Shown here piece by piece: positions 57,346 to 64,000 of a stretch of DNA of 64,000 nt. Below the pieces are notes generated by a model, which saw only the letters and a list, made by a program, of their open reading frames with translations, did not search any database and had not been told where the DNA came from. The translations under genes and the position numbers were made by a program. Each line of letters begins with the position of its first letter. Positions within the stretch are counted from its first letter, which is position 1. This DNA comes from Eustoma russellianum (taxonomy: Eukaryota > Streptophyta > Magnoliopsida > Gentianales > Gentianaceae), in the NCBI GenBank assembly GCA_036186865.1, contig AP025069.1, positions 23,172,629-23,236,628 of the forward strand. Direction: 5' to 3'.

Positions 57346-58140
57346 CTAGGCTTTCTTAGATGCATCACTATATATCACGAACCCTTCAGTACCAGAGGGT
57401 TGTGCTACAACTGGAGAAGTGGTCAACCTTTTCTTGAGTTCTGCAAAGCTCTGCTCGCACTCGGAGGTCCACTCAAATTTTGCCTTCTTCTGAGCCAGGT
57501 TACTTAGTGGATCCTCGATCGTCGAGAATCTTTCAACGAACTTCCTGTAGTAACATGTGTGACCTAAAAAACTTCTTAACTCAATAACATTGGCATGTCT
57601 CGGCCACTCAATGATTGCCTCAATCTTCTTCGGGTCCACTAAAATACCTTCCTCTGAAATCACGTGACCTAGAAATGTCACACTTTTCAGCAAGCACTCA
57701 CATTTGTTGAACTTGGCATACAACTTCTTCTTTCTCAGAATCTCCAACACTTCTCTTAAATGCTTAGCGTGAGTCTTTTCATCAGGTGAGTACACGAGAA
57801 TGTCATCGCTGAACACCACTACGAACTTGTCCAATTGCTTCCTGAACACGGTATTCATCAAATCCATGAATGCTGTAGGGGCATCTGTCAATCCAAAGGG
57901 CATCACCATGAATTCATAATGCATGTACCTCATGCTGAATGCTGTCTTAGCGATATCCTCTGCCTTGATCCTCAACTGATGATAACCTAATTGAAGTCAA
58001 TTTTGGTGAATACCTTTGCACTCTTTGGTTGCTCGAACAATTCGTCGATCCTTGGTAAAGGATACTTGTTCTTGATTGTGATCTTATTTAGCTCCCGGTA
58101 ATCGATACACAACCTCATGTGGCCCCCTGAAACCCAAAAT
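57346..58140 (-). pseudogene. G1 reverse transcriptase
   Basis: Frame 57975-57346 covers the RT palm and thumb: MPFGLTDAPTAFMDLMN, VVFSDDILVYSPDEKTH (DD present; the usual residue before it is Ile), GHVISEEGILVDPKKIEAI, EWPRHANVIELRSFLGHTCY, and the start of RNase H (FVIYSDASKKA). To the right, at 57976-58140, broken frames give HMRLCIDYRELNKITIKNKY, RIDELFEQPKSAKVFTKIDF with the first catalytic Asp, then a frame break near 57990. RNA-dependent DNA synthesis is the known role; this copy is dead. Confidence 0.88.
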
Positions 58141-58950
58141 ATATCATGCTATTTATTTTCAATCAAGGTAATGTCTTCACCTTCTTCACAAACAGGATCG
58201 GTGCTCCCTAAGGTGAAAAACTAGGTCGTATGAACGTCCGGTCTAGCTACTCTTGTAACTGCTCTTTCAGCTCTGCCGGTGCCATCCTGCAAGCTGCTTT
58301 CGATATCGGCTCAGCTCCCGGTATCAGATTGATTTCAAACTCCACTTACCTGCTGGGTGGTAATTCTGGTAGTTCGTTAGGGAATATATCTTTAAACTCA
58401 TTTACTACTGTGATATCGTCAACGGAGGACATCTCTTATTCAACATCTATTGCATACACCAGAAATTCCTCATCCCCTTTTCTCTGCTCTTTATGAGCTT
58501 GTGCTGTTGTCAAGTAGATGTTTCAGGGCAACTTCTTCACTTTAGTTTTCCCCTGAAAAGTGAACTCCTCCTTGATGGGGTCTTTAAGCACTACTTGCTT
58601 CTGACGGTAGACAATGTGCGCATGGTATTTGGCTAACCTATCCATACCCAGTATGAAGTTGAAACCACTCATTTGGATCGGTATAAGTGCAGCATCAAAA
58701 GTACGGTCCTCCATTTTTAGTTCGCAGTCCTTGTACAAATAAAGCGAGATAATAACCTGATCTCCTACTGTTAGGATACGATAAGGGGTGTCTAACCAAT
58801 CAGGTAGCTCCTAAGGTTCTTGTCAAACCTCTTCACAACGAATGAGTGATCAAATAGTACGTTGATGGGAACTTTATTCACTAGTATGACATCTATAATG
58901 TTTAGTGGTTCAAATATAAGGTCTCTTTGTTGAGGCATCTTGCTGTAAAC
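58141..58950 (-). pseudogene. G1 protease and linker to RT
   Basis: The minus frames begin MPQQRDLIFEPLNIIDVILV near 58938 and continue INVLFDHSFVVKRF, where the family has a DSGA-type active site before HSF: the residues after Asp are lost. The frame 58738-58523 then gives ALIPIQMSGFNFILGMDRLA, the retropepsin tail. The linker up to RT (58140-58520) contains PAELKEQLQE-like sequence with stops. With the active site gone this copy could not process its own polyprotein. Confidence 0.8.
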
Positions 58951-59247
58951 ATTGCAATTTTATTTGATTGAATATTATATCGTACTGTCAAGGGTTGCGA
59001 TGGCTGTGTCAAGGGAACATGCAAAAAGGGTCATGATCAAAACTTAAATCATACAAATAATAAAAATCACATAGTCACAATATTGTCCTAAGTATGCGTA
59101 CCCCTTAACTGATTATCCCTTATGTCTAAAGTTATCACCTATTTCTAAGATCATGGCTAGTTATGTAATCATCACTTTGTCTAAGAGCGTCACTTAGATC
59201 TAAGATCATGGATTAAATCTACATTTCCGCTGTGGATCTAGAACCAT
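58951..59247 (-). other. G1 leader; gag absent
   Basis: Only about 300 bp separate the PBS from the protease start, where a chromovirus normally has gag of roughly 1 kb or more. I find no capsid block or CCHC knuckle in any frame, so gag is deleted. Confidence 0.7.
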
Positions 59248-59260
59248 GCACTGATACCAC
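59248..59260 (-). other. G1 primer-binding site
   Basis: The minus strand reads TGGTATCAGTGCA close to the 5' LTR end (TCACTACA). It differs by one base from the usual TGGTATCAGAGC start of the initiator tRNA-Met complement. Confidence 0.75.
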
Positions 59261-59261
59261 C

Positions 59262-61847
59262 TGTAGTGATCCGTCATGAGCCCTAGTACTCGAAACGGTT
59301 CACCCGCCGCATTCTTCTAACAGAAATACAAGGTGTCGAAACCAAATCAAAACACGTCAGCAAAGTGGCATAGAATGAAGTCAGCAGAAGTCATAAAATT
59401 AAAAGCATTAAAATAATCCTCAATCGTCAATATATAAATCTAGACAATGTCCAAAATCCAATACATGAATCGTAAAGTTAAGCCAGAAATTCTAAGTCTC
59501 AAATATAGCAAATCTTGAATCCATAAAGTAAACGTCTCAACACCATTACCATAAATAGTCTCCTCAGCAAGTCCTTAATCAACGGTATCCCCACTAAGGC
59601 TCGTCCTTAATGAACACTAGATCACAATTATGTTTCTCTACAAAACACCAAGTATAGTATGAGCGACAAAACATTGCCTAGTAAGTACCATGTCAGTACC
59701 CACTATAGGATCATACACGAAAAAACAAGTGTAAATACATAATTAAATAATATAAGAAAATATCAAGTTTCACATTAGCAAATAAATTACTATAATATCC
59801 TTATATTTAAAAAACCATCAAAGTCAATAATGTCGATCATTCACTCAATATCCAATCACATATACTCAAAGTCAAATGCAATGGTGCAAAGTTACCAATT
59901 CGACGAATGCAAAGTTCAAAATCAAAGTCTTTCGATTTCAAGTTCCGAATCCCAAATTCCAAAGTTCCAACTTCAAATCCAAATCCATATCCCATTACAA
60001 ATTGGTATCCAAATCCATATCTGATTCCAAATAGGTACAAAATCCAATTCCAAATCCGATTCCAAATCAGTATAAAGTCCAAATTTTTAAAACCAATTTC
60101 AATGCAATGGCTATGACACTTTCCTTACAAGTTACTTATACCGTAAGACCTATAAATTGATCACCCCAATCGTCAAATATGCCTAGATACTCTATGAAAA
60201 TAGTCAAATATGCTTGGGCGCTCTAATTGGCGGTCAAATATGTCTGAGCGTTCTATCCCAGATACTTAAACATGCTCAGGCACTTTGTTAGCTTATGATC
60301 AATTTTGCTCACCGATGTATTTCCCTTGTGAGGGTTTTGCAAAATGAAATGCATAATTTCCAAAACATTTCCAAAGTGCCAAACTTTTCCAAAACAATTC
60401 CAAATATTAAATCATCAAACATTCCCAAATATAACAATATTCCCAAGTGTCAAAAATATTCCTAACTCCCATGTATCTATACATATATATATGCTCAGGC
60501 CCATACATGTGCATATACATGCATATACATACACGTACATCCCTTATTACAAAATTCATTTATTAGCTCATAAATTTATATATTCAATTTCAAAATCATT
60601 TCTTAACTTAGCCCAAAGCCTACGGTCCAAAATTTCCCCCTATTTTTCTTCTCTTTTCCTTCACTGGCCCACGGTAAAGGCCTGTGCTCAGCCGCAACCC
60701 TGCCAGTCTACTCATCCCTCAGCCCACGGCCCTTCCGTCAGCCCTATACCTCTTTTCTCCCAACCCACTATCCAATTCAACCCCTGCCCCTCGCCCTCGT
60801 TCCCCTCACTACCCCTCCGCCAGCACCTTTTCCCCACCCCACTCCCTTGGCCAACCCCTCCCCTTCTCCCAAAATCCTAATTTCCTACACCACAACTTCC
60901 TACCCCTCGGCCTCCCTCCAAAACACACATCACCCATATTTTTGCACACCAAATACCATAAATAGCATGTACAATTCAAGCCTAACACACCGCCCACGCG
61001 CCACCATTATGCCAAAGCGTGTGGCCCATACGCAGTCACTACGTTGGCACGTGTGGCCCATGCGCCACCACTAGCGTCGCTGCCTTCCACCAGAATTCAG
61101 CCTAAAAAATTTCCAACCTTATTCCACTTTCAATTCATACAAAATCCCACTTTATTCCACAATCACATTCGACCGAAATCCAAATTCACACAATTTCACA
61201 TACACATAACAACAACAACAACATTACTCCATTGCCTTAAAGGCTCCTTCCTATAGCGGGATAGGAGGGTTGGATGTATGCAACCATACCCATATGTTAG
61301 AAACATACACTGGTTGTCTCCCGATAACCCATAATGACGCGTCAAGGCTGTGTTGATCAACTGCTACTTCACAATATAAGAAGTGCAGCCAATTTAGTGA
61401 GTCATTTTGCTTTACTCCATATTCCAAAGTCAAGGAGTAGTGTATCCTTGACTTTATTGTATACGGAAACTTCAAATACACATAACATAGGTTATAAATC
61501 GTATAGATATGAAAATTATGCATCAATCTATATCAGTTGGGCCGAACAAATACAAGATATATAATGTTCGGCCATGATGACACAAAATACAAAAATTACA
61601 TATATCTATATAAATATACACACCGCCGCCACATATATACATATATACATCTATTTATGCAATCAATTATACACATACACGATCCTTACGTTTATACGTA
61701 ACTATATTTATATGGTTTACAAATTCATAACGAATACAGAAAGGTACTTATCTTTACACATATATACTATACAAAATTGATCACACTTAGGGTTTGTTGG
61801 AGAAAAATCTCCCTTTTCATCCTCTATATGGGTCGGCCAAATGTTTC
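59262..61847 (-). repeat. G1 5' LTR, truncated, with SINE
   Basis: It starts TGTAGTGATCCGTCATG on the plus strand and matches 19073-19990 followed by 53604-55075. Similarity stops at GGCCAAATGTTT (61847), leaving out about 260 bp that the left LTR has. A 265-bp SINE lies at 61211-61475. The inner join at about 60178 has no break, which proves the nest in the left LTR. Confidence 0.87.
61211..61475 (-). mobile_element. SINE with (TTG)n tail
   Basis: ATACACATAAC flanks the insert at 61200-61210 and 61476-61486, an 11-bp target duplicate; the left G1 LTR has the empty site. On the minus strand the 3' part reads GGTTGCATACATCCAACCC, TCCTATCCCGCTATAGGAAG, GGAGCCTTTAAGGCA and TAATGTTGTTGTTGTTGTT, the pattern of Au-like plant SINEs. 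The 5' half (about 61331-61475) shows no tRNA-like A and B boxes that I can place. Confidence 0.82.
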
Positions 61848-62280
61848 TGGTAGCAGTTAGGTGATCCGCCATCAAAAGATTACCTATTTACTAGCATATG
61901 TCGGAGAGGACTTGTTCTTCCCAAAGGTTCACTAGAAACCCTGGGAAGTTTACCCAAACTGGTACTTCTGCCATTTTTGCATCCCCAAATCTAAAGAATC
62001 TTGTCATTTTCTTGAGGATAAGAGACCCTGCACAGAATACTTCATGCAAGTCTTGTATGATGTTGAATTTGAAAATGATCCATTTTGAGGCATGGAAATC
62101 AATCCGATGTTTTAGCTTCCATGACTTGGCTAGGTTATAATCTGCTTGCCTTTCCGGGAACTTACCCACAAAACATCCCACCAAGTACCATTCCCACTCA
62201 TCATCATTGATGAGGTCCATAACCCTCATCCATGTCAAGATAATGAGAATGCACATAATGTTACAAAAATGCAAGATCAA
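61848..62280 (-). pseudogene. DUF4283-like fragment (LINE ORF1-type)
   Basis: The minus-strand frame 62280-61891 reads EWEWYLVGCFVGKFPERQAD, LAKSWKLKHRIDFHASKWII, FKFNIIQDLHEVFCAGSLIL and PVWVNFPGFLVNLWEEQVLS. This is the wording of the DUF4283 domain of plant LINE ORF1 and related proteins, here about 110 residues long. There is no CCHC knuckle and no ORF2 beside it. Its left edge is the cut end of the G1 LTR, so G1's truncation and this fragment may share one breakpoint. Confidence 0.7.
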
Positions 62281-62409
62281 GGACCCCTTAACAAGAAGTA
62301 AAACTAAGAAACTAATGCATGAAGTAGGGGCCTTTCTTTTTAAACATGTGCAAGATGAACCAAAGGAATGTATACATTGGGTTCACCTTATTGAACCTAT
62401 AACATGATT
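62260..62409 (+). pseudogene. Retroelement polyprotein tail (GPLTRSKTKK type)
   Basis: The plus frame reads DPLTRSKTKKLMHEVGAFLF and ends at TGA near 62407. G/D-P-(L/M)-TR-(S/A)-(R/K) followed by a helical stretch is common at the ends of plant Ty3/gypsy polyproteins. It lies right before a probable LTR, in agreement with that. Short, so uncertain. Confidence 0.4.
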
Positions 62410-63405
62410 TGTAAGAGTTTTTAGAACCATTGTAAAATATCATTAAGTTAGAATGTGTTCTTTATTTTGCTTTGTAAATGTTTATGTTGTATTAGTTTAG
62501 GCCTATCTTGGATTGTGAGTTTCTGCAGGACCAGTTTTGGTAGAATTAACGTATCTCTGCAACCACAAGGCCAATTTACAAGTTTCAAGATGTTTTGGAA
62601 AGCTAAGACAAAGATCTACAACTTTCATGTTTTGCACTTCTCCAAATTCGGTCGTCTTAATAGCCAAAATCAGCATGCAAGTTGAAGTACTGTTTCTACC
62701 GAATTCTGTGACATACCTTCAGTATTTTGGATGTATCTCCTCAATGGTTGGGTCAAATGTAAAGAACTTTATATGCTTATTTTCTACACTCAATTGGATA
62801 CAATTATCTAGAAGAAGTCAAGGCCTATTTCGATCTGGAAGATGTCCAAAATTCTGTCACAAATCAGATAAGATTTTCAAGTTGAAGACAAATCCTTAAA
62901 GTCTTCCATGAATAGTACTTGAGGGGCCTAGTTTGAAAATCATCATTCAAGACTTGCAAGACTAGTTTTTATGGAGCCTACATGAATTGTTTTTAGAAGT
63001 GTGTAGTCTTTTCAATCATCATTTCAATTTGTAAGATAGTTTGTTGTCTTGTGTTATTTTTGCCTATAAAAGGCACATAAGAGAAGCCTTGTAAAAACAC
63101 ACCTTTAATGAAAATTTCTTCTTCTTCAAGAGCAATTCTTGTGTGTTTTCTTGGTTCATATTCAAAATCAAGGCTAGAAACTTTCAAGGCTTGAACATCC
63201 TTGTGAGAGTTGTCCAATTCCGGGGAGGGAAACATCCAAGAGGGAGGTATCTTGCTTGGGTTATGTGAAACTCATTGGAGGACTTATGTTCAAAAGGTTT
63301 TCTTCAACTTATTTGGAAGCAAGGTGAAGCTATCTTCATTGTGCCTAAACCATATTTGGAGGAGGAGCTTTAGAGTTAAAGAAAGGTCCATTCTTGCACG
63401 TATCA
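62410..63405 (+). repeat. Probable LTR of a further retroelement
   Basis: The right end is set by GCACGTATCA at 63396-63405 followed by a primer site at 63409. CCTATAAAAGG near 63062 looks like an LTR TATA box, with an AATGAAAATTTC region soon after. The left end is not certain; TGATTTGTAAG at 62409 is one option. No copy in the window allows a check. Confidence 0.55.
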
Positions 63406-63408
63406 AAG

Positions 63409-63420
63409 TGGTATCAGAGC
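63409..63420 (+). other. Primer-binding site of the right-edge element
   Basis: TGGTATCAGAGC, the initiator tRNA-Met complement, 3 bp after a CA end. It shows that the element's internal region runs rightwards from here. Confidence 0.8.
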
Positions 63421-63768
63421 GAAGGTTTTTCTTTAACTCAACTTATCATTTCTTTGTGTCAATTTTTTTCTTTTCTTTCGTTCTTCTCTTCATCCACCAT
63501 TCAACCATCTTCTTAGAAGGTTGAATTCTATTTGGTTTAGTGTCTTCTCCTTGTTTTGAATTGTACAATTCAGAAACAAAAAAGAAACCAAAACCAAAAC
63601 AGTTTATCCGTGTGTTTTCTAGTTTTGTCTATTAAATTCACTTCTTTTTCTGTTACATCTTGTTGCTAAAAAAAAAAGTGTCATCTTTCTTTTTATCAAG
63701 TTTCTTTATCTCTTCCTGTTCAACAAAAAAAACTCAAAAAAAAACCGATATACAAGCTTACCGTATCA
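63421..63768 (+). other. Leader of the right-edge element
   Basis: T-rich, with no coding frame that I recognise. A-runs near 63670 and 63730. A long leader between PBS and gag is common in plant Ty3 elements. Confidence 0.5.
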
Positions 63769-63951
63769 ATTGGTGATATAAGGTTGGATTGGACTCTGGA
63801 CAATTACCGTAACACTGGACCTACATGAAATTGGTGATATAAGGTTGGATTGGACTATGGACAATTACCGTAACGCTGAACCTACATGACATTGGTGATA
63901 TAAGGTTGGATTGGACTCTGAGAACTTACCGTGACGCTGGACCTATATGAA
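63769..63951 (+). repeat. Three 61-bp tandem repeats in the leader
   Basis: Units start at 63769, 63830 and 63891 with ATTGGTGATATAAGGTTGGA and carry GGACAATTACCGTAAC (GAGAACTTACCGTGAC in unit 3) and TGGACCTACATGA. The period is 61 bp with a few changes per unit. The last 50 bases of the window (63952-64000) show no further unit. Confidence 0.9.
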
Positions 63952-64000
63952 ATTGGAAAGGACTAAGGACAAACATATCATAAAACACTTAAAGATTATT

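Larger units (their letters stand above)
19073..61847 (-). mobile_element. G1: Ty3/gypsy chromovirus, host of the nest
   Basis: G1 is read on the minus strand. Its 5' LTR lies at right (59262-61847, cut off at its outer end), followed by a PBS, a gag-less internal region (55334-59261), and a 3' LTR split into 19073-19990 and 53599-55333. The two halves of the 3' LTR join perfectly when compared with the 5' LTR around 60178, which shows that everything between them is a later insertion. The 3' LTR opens TGTTATACCC on the minus strand. Integrase with a GPY/F module and a chromodomain marks it as a chromovirus. The right LTR lacks about 260 bp at its outer end, so no target duplication can be checked. 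Confidence 0.88.

Overview
This is a transposable-element graveyard from a flowering-plant nuclear genome. I see no host gene, rRNA, tRNA or CRISPR array. The plant origin follows from the element families: Copia elements with gag, aspartic protease, integrase, RT and RNase H in that order; a chromodomain-bearing Ty3/gypsy element (chromovirus); a TRIM; an L1-type LINE whose RNase H follows a zf-RVT-like domain; and a plant SINE with a (TTG)n tail. The species cannot be told from the sequence. There is one 10-N assembly gap at 39773-39782.

Left part (1-19072). Positions 1-3425 hold degraded Ty3/gypsy remains, chiefly a minus-strand gag/protease/RT relic at 1586-3265. Positions 3426-18097 are a head-to-tail Copia array, LTR-internal-LTR-internal-LTR, called Copia-A here. 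The middle LTR is shared, and the first LTR is split by a 1394-bp solo LTR of another Copia family with a perfect 5-bp duplication. Both Copia-A internal regions carry many stops and frameshifts, some of them in common. Positions 18098-19072 are unassigned.

Central part (19073-61847) is a nest whose order can be read from target-site duplications. The outermost element is a minus-strand chromovirus (G1) that lacks gag. Its left LTR was split by a minus-strand SIRE-like Copia (element C, 19991-53598). C's left LTR was split by a second SIRE-like Copia (B1, minus, 22418-48443). B1's gag was split by a block made of a TRIM array (30070-30929) and a plus-strand SIRE-like Copia (B2, 30936-42834), and B1's right LTR was split by a 5'-truncated LINE (45649-48073). 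A SINE sits in G1's right LTR. B2 looks youngest because its two LTRs are almost identical by eye, yet it has frameshifts and a replaced RT catalytic aspartate.

Right part (61848-64000). A minus-strand DUF4283-like fragment is followed by a short polyprotein tail, a probable LTR ending in a tRNA-Met-type primer-binding site, and a leader with three 61-bp tandem repeats. This suggests one more retroelement running off the right edge.

The observations most worth a second look are the snap-back (foldback) right terminus of element C, the inverted TRIM array, the shared lesions in the tandem Copia-A copies, MSA-like AACGG motifs in the Copia-A LTR, conserved perfect palindromes in the SIRE-like LTRs, a 71-nt intron-like insert in the chromovirus RNase H, and a long open frame downstream of the LINE ORF2.
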